Shown here: positions 23,238 through 32,725 of the stretch, in pieces | How the letters are laid out: each line of letters begins with the position of its first letter | Position numbering within the stretch: position 1 is the first letter of the stretch | Assembly (NCBI GenBank): GCA_947457545.1 | Contig: CANGXD010000025.1 | Span: forward strand, 1 to 32,725 | DNA: 32,725 bases | Direction of reading: 5' to 3' | From: Gemmatimonadaceae bacterium | GTDB lineage: Bacteria > Gemmatimonadota > Gemmatimonadetes > Gemmatimonadales > Gemmatimonadaceae | The notes under the pieces: model-generated | Databases searched by the model: none | The model's input: only the letters and a program-made list of their open reading frames with translations | Told to the model about the DNA's origin: nothing | Translations under genes and position numbers: made by a program

Positions 23238-25241
23238 ATGTCCAACATTGCAGACCCGTCGCCTGATGGCGACGCGATTTCCTCGCCGCCGGTCGCTCCG
23301 GCGACCAGTGAGGCTGTGCTCGAACTGCTGCAGCGGCAGCTCGAAGAGGCGCAGCGTCTGGCGGGAATCGGCAGCTGGAGCTGGGACCTGCGCACAGGCG
23401 CCGTCGCGTGGTCGCGGGAGACCTATCGCATTCTGGGGTTTGCATACGGCACGCCGCCCTCGTTCGAGCGCGTACTCGCCCTCGCGGTCGATGAAGCACG
23501 GCAGACGGAGTTTCTCGACCTCGTGCACGCCGCGCTGCGCGGCGAACGCGAATACCTTTTCGAAATTCCCGCGCGTCTTGCCGACGGCTCGCAGATCACC
23601 ATTCACACCCGAGGCGTCGTCGAGCGCGCCGACGATGGCACGCCGCTGCGCATGCTCGGCACCATGCAGGACGTCACCGCCATGCGGGCGGCGGAGGCGG
23701 CGCTTCGGGAACGCGAGGCGCAATTTCGCACGCTGGCCGAGTCATCGCCGGCGGGCGTCTTTCAGACATCGCGTGATGGCTACGCCGTATACGCCAACCA
23801 GCGTGTGCTCGATTGGTTCGACATGGATTTCGAGGCGTTCGCCAGCGGTGCATGGGTCGCGCATGTGCATCCCGACGACATGCCCGTGGTGGAGAACATC
23901 TCGACGCAGGCCCGCGATCAGCTCCTGCCCATCGATATGGCCTACCGCATCGTGGTCAAGGACCGGACCCGCTGGCTGCGCGTGCGTTCGGAACCATTCT
24001 TCGACAGCGACGGTGTCACCGTCCTCGGTCATATCGGGTATGTGATCGACACCAGCGCCGAGCGCTTTGCCTCCGAAGAGCGCGCTCGACTGCAATCGCA
24101 GTTGCAACAGGCCCGCCGTCTCGAATCACTGGGCCTGTTGGCCGGCGGCGTCGCGCACGATTTCAACAATCTGCTGGTCGGCATGCTCGCCAATGCCTCG
24201 CTCGCACGCGACGAACTCGACACATCGCACCCTGCGCGCGAAGCCCTCGACGACATCACACATGCGGCACAACGCGCAGCCGATCTCACGCGTCAGCTGT
24301 TGTCGTACGCGGGACGTGCACGACTCGAGCGACGTCAGGTCCCGCTACCGTCACTCGTGCTCGACATCCCCAAGGTGCTCGGGGCGCGCATTCCCCCGCA
24401 CATCGCGCTCACCGTTGACGCACCTGTTGGGACGGTTGTCGACGGCGACGAAACGCAGCTGCGACAGGTGGTACTGAACCTCATCACCAACGCCGTCGAC
24501 GCGGTGGGAATGCGCAACGGCAGCGTATCGCTGACGGTGTCCGAAGGTGATTACTCCGCAGACACCCTGGCGCAGTGCCTGCTGGGGCGCGAGCGGTCAC
24601 CGGGGCGCTTCGCCGTCATCTGTGTGAAGGACACGGGCTCCGGCATGAGCCACGACGTGCAGGAGCGCATGTTCGACCCGTTCTTCACCACCAAGGTGAG
24701 TGGACGCGGGCTCGGGCTCGCAGCCACACTCGGCATTCTCAACAGCCACGGTGGCGCCATCAAGGTGGACTCCACTGAAGGCGTGGGGACGACCATCTGT
24801 GTGCTGTTGCCCGTCAGCCGCAACCGTCCGACCCCGCCGAGTGTGACGGCGGTTCCCAGCAGTGTGCTGAACGGCACCGGCGTCGTGCTCCTGGTGGACG
24901 ACGATGTGAATGCGCGATCTGCCGCGCGCCGCATTCTCACCCGCGCCGGTTACGACGTGCGCGAAGCGGAGAACGGTGCCGACGCGATCGCCCGCCTGGA
25001 TGCCATGGAAACGACGCCACGCTGCATCGTGCTCGACCTCTCCATGCCCATCATGAGTGGCGACGAGTGCCTACGCACGTTGCGGGCGCGCGGCTCCACG
25101 ATTCCCGTGCTCATGTCGAGCGGCTACGATGCCGATGACGTCGCCGCCCACCTCTTGGCGCCGGGCTCCGTACATTTTCTGCAGAAGCCGTACACCTCCA
25201 CGGCGCTGCTGCAGGCCATTCACGAGCTCGTCGGGGCGTAG
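23238..25241 (+). CDS. Hybrid sensor histidine kinase with two PAS domains and a receiver
   Basis: A 667-residue soluble kinase. PAS 1 spans about residues 38-150 (IGSWSWDLRTGAVAWS) and PAS 2 about 160-275 (FRTLAESSPAGVFQTS). The H-box is AGGVAHDFNNLL with His307, the HPK4-type pattern. The HATPase has an N-box NLITNAVDAVG (about 415), DTGSGM (about 466) and GRGLGLA. The C-terminal receiver (from about 550) has the acidic pair in VDDD, phospho-acceptor Asp600 in CIVLDLSMP and Lys near 650 in FLQKPY. There are no membrane helices, so it probably senses a cytoplasmic signal. No cognate regulator is adjacent. The 191-bp gap upstream (23047-23237) shows no clear promoter. Its 3' end overlaps the convergent recD by 22 bp. 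Confidence 0.96.
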   Translation: MSNIADPSPDGDAISSPPVAPATSEAVLELLQRQLEEAQRLAGIGSWSWDLRTGAVAWSRETYRILGFAYGTPPSFERVLALAVDEARQTEFLDLVHAALRGEREYLFEIPARLADGSQITIHTRGVVERADDGTPLRMLGTMQDVTAMRAAEAALREREAQFRTLAESSPAGVFQTSRDGYAVYANQRVLDWFDMDFEAFASGAWVAHVHPDDMPVVENISTQARDQLLPIDMAYRIVVKDRTRWLRVRSEPFFDSDGVTVLGHIGYVIDTSAERFASEERARLQSQLQQARRLESLGLLAGGVAHDFNNLLVGMLANASLARDELDTSHPAREALDDITHAAQRAADLTRQLLSYAGRARLERRQVPLPSLVLDIPKVLGARIPPHIALTVDAPVGTVVDGDETQLRQVVLNLITNAVDAVGMRNGSVSLTVSEGDYSADTLAQCLLGRERSPGRFAVICVKDTGSGMSHDVQERMFDPFFTTKVSGRGLGLAATLGILNSHGGAIKVDSTEGVGTTICVLLPVSRNRPTPPSVTAVPSSVLNGTGVVLLVDDDVNARSAARRILTRAGYDVREAENGADAIARLDAMETTPRCIVLDLSMPIMSGDECLRTLRARGSTIPVLMSSGYDADDVAAHLLAPGSVHFLQKPYTSTALLQAIHELVGA

Positions 25242-27076
25242 CGCAGCCGATCAACCAGCCCCGAGGCGCGCGCCACGGTGCGCGACGTTGCGAGGCGAAC
25301 CATGGCTGCGGTGCCCACGATCGTCACCCGCTCACGGGCGCGCGTGATGCCGGTATAGAGCAGCTCACGCGTGAGAATGCGGGTGTCGGCGTCGGGCAGC
25401 ACCAAGCGCACGTGATCGAACTCCGACCCCTGCGATTTGTGCACCGTCATAGCCCACGCCGTCTCGTGCGCCGGCAGCCGCGATGGGGCGATGGCGCGCG
25501 AGCCGCCATCGGCGAGGGGGAAATGCACGTACGGCACACCGTCCACGGCGAGTGTGCTTCCCACGTCGCCATTGAAGAGTCGCAGCGACGGATCGTTGGC
25601 CGTAATGAGCACCGGGCGGTGATCATACCAGCCGTTCACCACGTATCCCTGCTGCGACAGCCATCGTTCGATCGCGCTGTTGACGCCGGCGACGCCCGTC
25701 TCGCCGTCACGCAGCGCACAGAGGACGCGGAAGCGGGCGAGTGCGCCGAGCGCCGCCTCGGGCGTGGTCGCGTGGAGGTATTCCGTGAGCTGCGGGAGTA
25801 TGGGCGCCAGCAGCGCCGCCACGGAACCAGGCGCGTCGAGCGACACGTCGTCGTATGTGGCGTCGTCGAGCACGCGCAGTGCTTCGTCGGCATGGCCCGC
25901 CTGGGTCGCTGTTGCCAGCGCACCAATGCCAGGACGCTGGCCAAAGCGATAGGACACACGCAAGCGCACCACGGCATCGCGCAGTGGTGGAACAGTCGCC
26001 TGCGACGGGATGAGCGACGCGGCGCCTCCGCTCAGTGCGGCATAGTCGTTGGCGAATGACGTCGAGTGCAACGCCGACAGTGCGTCGTGCGCAGGCTGCG
26101 CCGCACGGGCCACGTCGCCCAGTACGAAGCCAGTGTCGACGCTGGCCAACTGATCCGGGTCGCCGAGCACGATGACGCGCGCGTCTGCTTTCACTGCCGA
26201 GAACAGCGCATCCATCATGAGCACGTCCACCATGCTCGCTTCGTCCACGATAATCACATCGTGGGGAAGCGGGTTGCCCGCGTGGTGGCGAAACTGATCG
26301 TTCCACGGGGCATAGCCGAGCAGGCGGTGCAACGTGTTCCCCGACGTTGGCAGTTGGGCGCCGACGAAAGCGTGCAGCTGCTCGCGCTGCACGGCCCCGC
26401 CGATCGCCTCCGACAATCGAGCGGCGGCTCGGCCCGTGGGTGCGGCAACAGCAACGGTGACCGACGGATCACGCGCAATGAGTAACGCCAGCAACCGCGC
26501 GGCCACGGTGGTTTTTCCCGTACCCGGGCCGCCGGTGATGAACACCAGTGACGAGCGCAGCGCGGCGACGGCAGCAGCGGCCTGCCAATCCGTGCTCATG
26601 GCCGCGTGTGGGAAGAGTTTCCGGAACAGCTCCGCCGATGCGGACAGGTCGTTGGCCCGTGGCTGTTGCACGCGTTCGCTGATGGCACGAGCGACACGCC
26701 GCTCTGCGTCATGGAAGCGACGCAGATACAACCGGGTTCCGTCGACCACGAGCGGCGTCACCTCCGCGTCTACCATGCCGTCAGGTGCCAGCGCGGCACC
26801 GCAGCAGCGTAGCTGGAGCAGCTGCGCGCACCATTCGTCGACTGGTGGGAACAGGTACGACGCGTCGTCTGGTGCCGGCTGCAACGCAAACGATGTGAGG
26901 TCTACACAGCCGTTCCCCAATGCGCGTTCAGCACTCACCAGGAGCGCGCTGTGGTAGGCAAGGGCTGCGGCGTCGTTAGCGGAATCGCTGCCAACCGTGC
27001 GCGCCACATAGCGCGCAAAGGCGCGATCGAGTGCGGAAATATCGAGCGTCGCCGGAGTGAATGGTATGCCGCTCAT
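25220..27076 (-). CDS. recD: Exodeoxyribonuclease V subunit alpha (RecD)
   Basis: A 618-residue SF1B helicase, the 5'-3' motor of RecBCD. The N-terminal domain (residues 1-140) contacts RecB and RecC. Walker A is ITGGPGTGKTT near 180-188, a basic motif APTGRAAARLSEA follows, and Walker B is IIVDEASMVD near 277. The later motifs are VLGDPDQLASVD, the UvrD_C_2-like MTVHKSQGSEFDHV near 545 and motif VI YTGITRARERVTIVG near 580. The length matches E. coli RecD (608). The ATG at 27076 overlaps the recB stop as ATGA; the same frame extends further upstream, but that region is inside recB. Its last 22 bp overlap the convergent kinase gene. Confidence 0.97.
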   Translation of the reverse strand: MSGIPFTPATLDISALDRAFARYVARTVGSDSANDAAALAYHSALLVSAERALGNGCVDLTSFALQPAPDDASYLFPPVDEWCAQLLQLRCCGAALAPDGMVDAEVTPLVVDGTRLYLRRFHDAERRVARAISERVQQPRANDLSASAELFRKLFPHAAMSTDWQAAAAVAALRSSLVFITGGPGTGKTTVAARLLALLIARDPSVTVAVAAPTGRAAARLSEAIGGAVQREQLHAFVGAQLPTSGNTLHRLLGYAPWNDQFRHHAGNPLPHDVIIVDEASMVDVLMMDALFSAVKADARVIVLGDPDQLASVDTGFVLGDVARAAQPAHDALSALHSTSFANDYAALSGGAASLIPSQATVPPLRDAVVRLRVSYRFGQRPGIGALATATQAGHADEALRVLDDATYDDVSLDAPGSVAALLAPILPQLTEYLHATTPEAALGALARFRVLCALRDGETGVAGVNSAIERWLSQQGYVVNGWYDHRPVLITANDPSLRLFNGDVGSTLAVDGVPYVHFPLADGGSRAIAPSRLPAHETAWAMTVHKSQGSEFDHVRLVLPDADTRILTRELLYTGITRARERVTIVGTAAMVRLATSRTVARASGLVDRLRYAPTSS

Positions 27077-30000
27077 ACCGTCTTCCCCGCCGACCGACGA
27101 TCCATGATGGCACTGAGTGCTTCGATGAGCGTGCGCGAGGGACGGTCGGTAAACCAGCCATGCCCCTGCGCCGAAGCGTCTGGCGCGAAGCCCCGCAGGA
27201 ACGCGTACGCGGCTCCACCCATGTGCTGATCGAAATCGTACGACGGCAACCGGGCAGCCAAGAAGCGATGCAGCGCCACCAGGTAGAGGTGGTACTGCAG
27301 CGTGTAGTGCTGGGCATCCATGACGTCTCGCAACGCCTCGTGCGCGTAGGCCGAGGGCTCTGCCCCCAACTGGTTGGACTTCCAGTCGACGACGTACCAT
27401 CGATCTTCGTGCACGAAGACGAGGTCCACGAAGCCGGTAAGGAACCCGTGAATGCGCGCACCGCCGAGCTGACGGAGCTGAGCGGCATAGCGCTGACCAG
27501 TTGCACCGCCATGCTGCTCGAAGGCCCCCGCTATGGCCTGCCGTGTGAACGCGTGGTCCGCGTCGGCAAACGGCAACAGGAACTCCCACTCGTGTCGCGC
27601 CTGCGCGGGCGCGACGTCCCGGAGGGTGACGTGCATCGCCGGCATCGGCGCCCGGAAGACAGCGTCTATCATCTGTACGACACCACCAATGCGCGGATCG
27701 TCGGGGTTCGCCGCGATATCGTTGCGAAGCAGCTGCGATGTGACGCGCTCGCGGAGTACGTCGACGCTATCGTCGAAGCGTGAATGCTCGAAGAGCGTGT
27801 GCAGCAGTGTCCCCGCACGCCGTCCAGCCGGAAACGTCCGGAAATCGGAGGGCGGCAGGTCGCGCACGCTCACAGTGGTGTTCACCCGTACATCATCTAC
27901 GTCGCGCGTGGCGTGCATGACGACGTCGTGCGCGCCCGCCGTGAGCCCGGTGAAGCTGGTTACGGCGTAGGTGTCAAAGCGCGTGCGCAGCGGCACGTCG
28001 GCGGGGAGCGTCCGGGCCGCGAAGGTCGGCGTTTCCGCCGTCGCCGCAGGGTGCACCCGCTCGCCCAGTGCCACCGTGTCGACGACTTCCACGGCCATGA
28101 GCGTGGGATGCTGCGCTACCAGCGCACGAACATCCTGTTCGTACCGAAGGCAATCGCTCTTGAACCAGTCCGCCACAGCCGCCGGACGGTCTGCCACCGG
28201 AAGCTCGTCGAGACCGGGGTGCGTCGACACGAGATACGCGAGGGCCGAATTCCAGGCGCCGGCCACCTTGCCGGACGTCGTGCCAATGGCCCCCCACCCG
28301 ACGTACGTGCGGAAGCGCGCGCGTGTGAGCGCGACGTACGCCAACCGGCAGTCCTCCGCGAGGCGCTCCACCTCTGCCTGCTGCAGGCGCAGGTCACGCT
28401 GCGACGATCCCTGATCGAACACCACGCCGTCCCCTTCGTGGACCAGCAGCGGCTCCTTGGGATTGGTGGGATACGCCCGAAACATGCTCGGGCAGTATAC
28501 GAGATCGAACTGCAACCCCTTGCTCTTGTGAATGGTGAGAATCTGCACGGCGTCGGCATCGGTCTCGAGCCGGAGTTCGCTCACCTCACGCTCGCGGGCG
28601 CTGTCTGCCCGGCGTGAGGCGACCCATCGCAGCAGGCCCTCGATGTTGAGCGACTGCGAAACCGCCGCGTGATGCAGCAGCTCCACCGCGTGACGTACGT
28701 TGGTGAGCCGACGGTCACCATCATCGTACGCCATCAACCGCTCGGCGACAGCTCGCTGAAGCACGAGTGTCTGCACCATCTGCAGAAAGCCGTGCGAGAT
28801 CCACAGGTCTCGCAGTTCGGTGAGCATGGCAATCGCCGCATCCCACTCGGCCTCGTGGCCTGGCGACGAGATGCGCAGCACCTCGTTCGCCGAACTCCCC
28901 CACAGGTGCGTGGCCATCGCGCCGCGTACGCGCGCATCGTGACGCGGAGAGGCTATCGCTTCGAGCATGGCGTGCAGTTCTGCCAGCTCTTCGGACTGCA
29001 GTACGTTGCCCATTCCCGACACGACGGCGGGAATGCCGCATTCCCGCAACGCATCGGCCATGACGACACCTTCTCGCGTCGTGCGAACCAGCACGGCGAT
29101 GCTGCGCGGCTTCCATCCGTTCGTGATCTGTTTCGCGATATGCCGCACACACGCGGACATCAGCAGCTGCTCACTCTGACGTGTGCCGGTCACCCCCATC
29201 TTGCCTTTGCGCTCTTCGGGCTCGACGAACAACCACTGCAGGGCGTGTGTCCCCTCGAGAGGCGCAGGCGTGCCTTCGTTGCTCGCCGCCGTCGCCGGCA
29301 CGAACCCAATGGCGGACTCGACGAATGGTTCCGCGCGCTGCGCAAAGATGGCGTTGACCGCATTGACCATACGCGGCGTACTGCGGAAGTTCTCGCCCAG
29401 CGTGAACTGCGGGTTGGCTCGGCGGACAGCGGCGAGATAGGCGTGCACATCGGCGCCACGGAAGGCGTAGATGGCCTGCTTGGGATCACCAATGAGAAAG
29501 AGTGGCTTGCCGGCAAACGCCGTATCGAAGATCCGGAACTGATGCAGGTCCGTATCCTGAAACTCGTCGATGAGTGCGGCGTGGAACTGTGAGCGGATCG
29601 CCTTGGCCAACAGGCCGTTTGACCCCTGCGCCTGTAACGCGCGACTGAGTCGTTCCAGCAGGTCATCGAACCCCAACGCATTGCGGCGCCGCTTCTCCTC
29701 CTGCATGGCGTGTCGCACCTGCGCAAAGCAGTCCATGCGTACCGCCTGCTCGAATGTCGTCAACGCCTCCGCCAGGCTCGAGGCGGCCATGGCGATGGGC
29801 CACTCCGCAATGGCCGCCCGCTTGGCTTTGTCAGCGTTGCTGCGCTTTCCGGCGACTTCCTGCAGCGCCTCGACGCCGAGTGACCGGCCAACCACCTCCG
29901 CCGCCCCAAGATCGCCGGCGACGGCGGCTGTTGCCTGCCGCATGAGATCGGCGAGCGCGTCGGCGTTGCCGCAGGGCGCGTCCTTGGTCCACTGCATGTC

Positions 30001-30744
30001 GGTAATGAGCGCGCGGAAGGCATCCTCGTTCCACACGGCGGCGAAGTCAGCGACCGCGTGCTGCACGGCGGCGCGCGCCGCATCGATGGAGGGCGCCGGG
30101 TCGACGGTCACGTCGGGGAAGCGCGACCAGAGCGCAAAGTCTTCGGCGAAGGTCGTGGGACCCCACCCGTGCGTGACCGCGTAGCCGGCCAGCGCCGCAT
30201 CGTCGTAGAAGCGGCGGCGCCACCAATCCTGCATGGCGCCCAATAGCAGCTCCTGGTCGTCCTCCAGCAGTGCCGCACCGAAGGCGGTGCCGCTCTCGAG
30301 CGCGAATTCGTCGAGAATGCGCTTGCAGAAGCCGTGAATGGTGAAGACCGCCAGCGTATCGAGCTCGGCGAGTGCTGCGGTGATGCGTGCCTTGGCCAGC
30401 GACTCGCGCCCTGCCGCGAGCTGACGGAGCAACTGCCCCGTGGCGTACGGCGCGCCCGTGGGACGCCCCTGGTAGACCTCGTCGGCCCACCGCAGCATCG
30501 TACGAATGCGCGCCACCAGTTCATCGGTTGCCGCCACCGTGAAGGTGACCACGAGAATGTTTCCGACGCGGTCCACCAATGGCACGTTCGGCGCACGCTC
30601 TTCGAGGAGCAACCGGATCACGCTCATCGCGATATTGAACGTCTTGCCCGTGCCAGCGCTGGCCTCCACCAACGACACGCCTTCCGCGAACGGGCTGTGG
30701 ACGACGTTGAAATGCTGCCGGGTGGGTGACGTCCCGCCGCTCAT
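27073..30744 (-). CDS. recB: Exodeoxyribonuclease V subunit beta (RecB)
   Basis: A 1223-residue helicase-nuclease, close in length to E. coli RecB (1180). Walker A is SLVEASAGTGKTF (GTGKT at 31-35), Walker B DEFQDTD near 390, then GDPKQAIYAFRGAD. Motif V is ILTIHKSKGLQFD and motif VI YVALTRARFRTYV near 803. The C-terminal PD-(D/E)XK nuclease is complete: His in GTLLHTLFEH, Asp in TGFVDLVF and the VVDWKSN core near 1112-1118. With RecC and RecD it processes double-strand ends for RecA and degrades foreign DNA. Both ends overlap its neighbours as ATGA, so the three subunits are co-translated. Confidence 0.98.
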   Translation of the reverse strand: MSGGTSPTRQHFNVVHSPFAEGVSLVEASAGTGKTFNIAMSVIRLLLEERAPNVPLVDRVGNILVVTFTVAATDELVARIRTMLRWADEVYQGRPTGAPYATGQLLRQLAAGRESLAKARITAALAELDTLAVFTIHGFCKRILDEFALESGTAFGAALLEDDQELLLGAMQDWWRRRFYDDAALAGYAVTHGWGPTTFAEDFALWSRFPDVTVDPAPSIDAARAAVQHAVADFAAVWNEDAFRALITDMQWTKDAPCGNADALADLMRQATAAVAGDLGAAEVVGRSLGVEALQEVAGKRSNADKAKRAAIAEWPIAMAASSLAEALTTFEQAVRMDCFAQVRHAMQEEKRRRNALGFDDLLERLSRALQAQGSNGLLAKAIRSQFHAALIDEFQDTDLHQFRIFDTAFAGKPLFLIGDPKQAIYAFRGADVHAYLAAVRRANPQFTLGENFRSTPRMVNAVNAIFAQRAEPFVESAIGFVPATAASNEGTPAPLEGTHALQWLFVEPEERKGKMGVTGTRQSEQLLMSACVRHIAKQITNGWKPRSIAVLVRTTREGVVMADALRECGIPAVVSGMGNVLQSEELAELHAMLEAIASPRHDARVRGAMATHLWGSSANEVLRISSPGHEAEWDAAIAMLTELRDLWISHGFLQMVQTLVLQRAVAERLMAYDDGDRRLTNVRHAVELLHHAAVSQSLNIEGLLRWVASRRADSAREREVSELRLETDADAVQILTIHKSKGLQFDLVYCPSMFRAYPTNPKEPLLVHEGDGVVFDQGSSQRDLRLQQAEVERLAEDCRLAYVALTRARFRTYVGWGAIGTTSGKVAGAWNSALAYLVSTHPGLDELPVADRPAAVADWFKSDCLRYEQDVRALVAQHPTLMAVEVVDTVALGERVHPAATAETPTFAARTLPADVPLRTRFDTYAVTSFTGLTAGAHDVVMHATRDVDDVRVNTTVSVRDLPPSDFRTFPAGRRAGTLLHTLFEHSRFDDSVDVLRERVTSQLLRNDIAANPDDPRIGGVVQMIDAVFRAPMPAMHVTLRDVAPAQARHEWEFLLPFADADHAFTRQAIAGAFEQHGGATGQRYAAQLRQLGGARIHGFLTGFVDLVFVHEDRWYVVDWKSNQLGAEPSAYAHEALRDVMDAQHYTLQYHLYLVALHRFLAARLPSYDFDQHMGGAAYAFLRGFAPDASAQGHGWFTDRPSRTLIEALSAIMDRRSAGKTV

Positions 30745-32725
30745 ATGGCACGCTCGGTGGACGACGTCAGCGCGTAGTAGCCCGACCAGAAGCCATCGGC
30801 GAGCGCCATGAAGTCATCGGCCAACTCTTCGACCGGCTGGGTACCGCGCCACAGGAGCTGCACGTACGGGTCGGCACTATCCCCTCGACCAAAGTCATCG
30901 TTCTTCTCGTACATGGCGATCGCGGCGTCGAGTCCGGGCTCTCCCTTGTGCGCCTTGGCGCTGAACACGCAGGCCGCTTCGGGAAAGTACGGTAGCGGAG
31001 ACTGCCGAACCGCACGTACCCCCTGCACGAGCAGATCGAGTTGGGGCATGGCGTTCTCCACGGGTGGAAGCAGCAGCTCCTGGTCGCGGGCAATGATCCG
31101 CGTTGCCACGGGCGCTGCCGTCGCGCAGCGCACGACGTGCGCAATCCACGCGCGCGTTTTGTCTCTGGTGTTGAGCTTCCCGGCACGTACCCGCCACTGT
31201 TCACCGGGAAGCTGTTGCCCCAGCTGACCACGGAGCACCCAGTCGGCGCCGTGCACTTCGACCGACAACGGCGCCAGAAAGGCCGGAGTGCCGACACGGG
31301 TGAGCATCGGCGTCATTTCGCGCCGCAGGCGATCATGCCACTGCGCCCCAAGGGCGCCCACGGGCAACTCGCCCGTCGCGACGTCGAGTGCCCGCTCGCG
31401 TGCCGCATGTCCGCGCCCCAACAGCGTGCGATCGAGCATGCGCTGCTGCACACGATGGCGCAGCAGTGGGTCCATGTCCGTTGGCTCCACGTCGTCAATC
31501 AGCGTTTCGTCGGCCGCGACGCTCAGCTGCAGTACACGCCGGCAGTACACGCGGGCGGGGTTGAGCCACATGTCGACGAGGTCATCGATAGTGAGCTCGA
31601 GCATCGGCTCACCGCCGGCGTGCCAGTCGCGCTGCAACGACGGGACTGGCGGTAGTGACGACAGGAAGGCCGGTACGGGATGCCGCTGCAGCGATGCCTG
31701 CACCGTCGCCGCCATCTGCTGATCGAAGCTGAAAAGCCGATGATCGCGGGTATTGTCGTCGGTGAAGTAGGCCGTACTGAATGGCTGCAGCGGGTGCTCC
31801 ACACGCAGGGTTTGCGAGAGCGGCGTGGGGCCACCGTGCATGGCATCGAGGCGATCGAGCAGCTCGGTGACGACGATGGACGGCGCGATGTGCGTGTTGT
31901 TCGTCTGCGAGCGCCCCACGTAGGAGAGCATGAGCCGGTCGCCCGCACTCATGAGCGTGTCGAGCACCAGCTGCCGATCGTCGGCGCGCGGATCGCGGTC
32001 ACCAACATGCGGGTCGCTCGAGAGAACGTCGAAGGCAGGACGCCTGATGCGACGCGGATACGCGCGATCGTCGAGACCGAGCATGACGATGATCCGGTGC
32101 GGGATGGCGCGCATGGGCTTCATGGCGCAGATCGTGAGTCCGCCCGTAAGGAACCCACTGGCGGGTTCGTCTTCGGCCAACGTGTCGGCTACCCAATCGC
32201 GCACCACGTCGAACGACACGGGATACGCTGCTTCCGAGCGGGTCCCTTGCGCGCTTGCGCGAGTGTCGGTGAGTTCGGCCAAACGCCCGAGCTCACGCGA
32301 CAACCGGTCGATCACCGCGCGCTCGTCCACGTCGTCGGAGCGAACGAGCCAGTCGAGTGTCTCCTGCAGCACGCGGGTCCATTCGTCGAGCGGGCGCTCC
32401 GTCCGCAAGAGATCGAGGCGCGTACACAGGCCTTCCACCCACTCCACGAACTGCCCCAACAGCTCGGCGTTGCCCATGAGATCACCAGCCACCGGAAGCA
32501 CGCCGCCAGACAATGCCTCCACACGCCCCGTGGCGTAGCCGGCAAGCAACCGGTCGAGCCCGCGGCGCCAGCTGTTCTCTTCGAAGCCGGGGACGTCCTG
32601 CAACGCGGCGCGGGCGGCACCGTCGTAGCCCCAGCGAATGGCGGCGTCTTCGATCCAGGTGGTGATCTGATCGACATCCGAAGGGGCAATCCCCACCGCC
32701 TGACGCACGAGTGGCTGTGTCAGCA
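30741..32725 (-). CDS. recC: Exodeoxyribonuclease V subunit gamma (RecC), partial
   Basis: About 661 codons of the C-terminal part are present; the frame is open to the right window edge, so the N-terminus is missing (E. coli RecC has 1122 residues). RecC-specific blocks include the NSWRRGLDRLLAGYATG segment (E. coli has NTWRFGITRMLLGYAM) and ICAMKPMRAIPHRIIVMLGL followed by DDRAYPR. The latter parallels the MPMRSIPF/GMNDGVYPR region of E. coli. A downstream part with the SYVGRSQTNNTHIAPSIVVT block and a C-terminal nuclease-like fold follows. RecC forms the channel that recognises Chi. The internal GTG at 32708 is not taken as a start because the frame and similarity continue upstream. The stop overlaps the recB start as ATGA. 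Confidence 0.95.
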   Translation of the reverse strand, partial: LTQPLVRQAVGIAPSDVDQITTWIEDAAIRWGYDGAARAALQDVPGFEENSWRRGLDRLLAGYATGRVEALSGGVLPVAGDLMGNAELLGQFVEWVEGLCTRLDLLRTERPLDEWTRVLQETLDWLVRSDDVDERAVIDRLSRELGRLAELTDTRASAQGTRSEAAYPVSFDVVRDWVADTLAEDEPASGFLTGGLTICAMKPMRAIPHRIIVMLGLDDRAYPRRIRRPAFDVLSSDPHVGDRDPRADDRQLVLDTLMSAGDRLMLSYVGRSQTNNTHIAPSIVVTELLDRLDAMHGGPTPLSQTLRVEHPLQPFSTAYFTDDNTRDHRLFSFDQQMAATVQASLQRHPVPAFLSSLPPVPSLQRDWHAGGEPMLELTIDDLVDMWLNPARVYCRRVLQLSVAADETLIDDVEPTDMDPLLRHRVQQRMLDRTLLGRGHAARERALDVATGELPVGALGAQWHDRLRREMTPMLTRVGTPAFLAPLSVEVHGADWVLRGQLGQQLPGEQWRVRAGKLNTRDKTRAWIAHVVRCATAAPVATRIIARDQELLLPPVENAMPQLDLLVQGVRAVRQSPLPYFPEAACVFSAKAHKGEPGLDAAIAMYEKNDDFGRGDSADPYVQLLWRGTQPVEELADDFMALADGFWSGYYALTSSTERAI

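Overview
The window reads as chromosomal DNA of a high-GC, Gram-negative-type bacterium. The mix of gene families recalls Gemmatimonadota (Gemmatimonas-like): a tricorn-like S41 protease with a beta-propeller, a DUF5117/DUF4953-type zinc metalloprotease, a lipoprotein, DUF3179 and DUF2231 membrane proteins, a VF530 protein and RecBCD. This placement is inference from gene families; no rRNA or tRNA gene was seen that would fix it.

Layout. Positions 1-4036 (minus strand) hold part of a type I restriction-modification locus: hsdM followed, through a GTGA overlap, by an AlbA_2/Schlafen-type ATPase-like gene that runs off the left edge and carries an in-frame 21-bp tandem repeat. Positions 4162-6176 (minus) are a coupled pair: an unrecognised HhH-GPD-like protein and an FAD-dependent oxidoreductase. 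Positions 6346-9534 (minus) are a tightly overlapping four-gene operon (DUF1697, HAD-IIA phosphatase-like, DUF3179 membrane protein, lipoprotein). A secreted 1082-residue PD40/PDZ/S41 protease follows on the plus strand (9578-12826). Next comes a cold-shock/translation cluster on the plus strand: a CspA-family protein behind a long structured leader, an unknown protein, and infA (IF-1). Convergent to it are a NUDIX hydrolase and a membrane-anchored LuxR-type regulator, which is divergent from a DUF2231 membrane protein. Then come psd with a VF530 gene (minus), a small unknown gene (plus), a YvbH-like PH-domain gene (minus), fabH with a small membrane protein (plus), a secreted zinc metalloprotease (minus), and a hybrid histidine kinase (plus). 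The right end is recC-recB-recD on the minus strand, with recC cut by the window edge.

Two themes stand out. First, nearly all co-directional neighbours overlap by exactly 4 nt (ATGA/GTGA), so most genes sit in translationally coupled pairs or triplets. Second, the intergenic gaps carry long inverted repeats: four at 6241, 15996, 17756 and 20489, plus a related, degenerate element at 18654. The 6241 and 18654 elements share sequence and so form a dispersed family; three others lie at 3' ends of genes. The strongest candidates for something undescribed are the AlbA_2 protein with its variable-looking linker, the HhH-GPD-like protein, the csp leader (or small RNA), and the intergenic hairpin elements.
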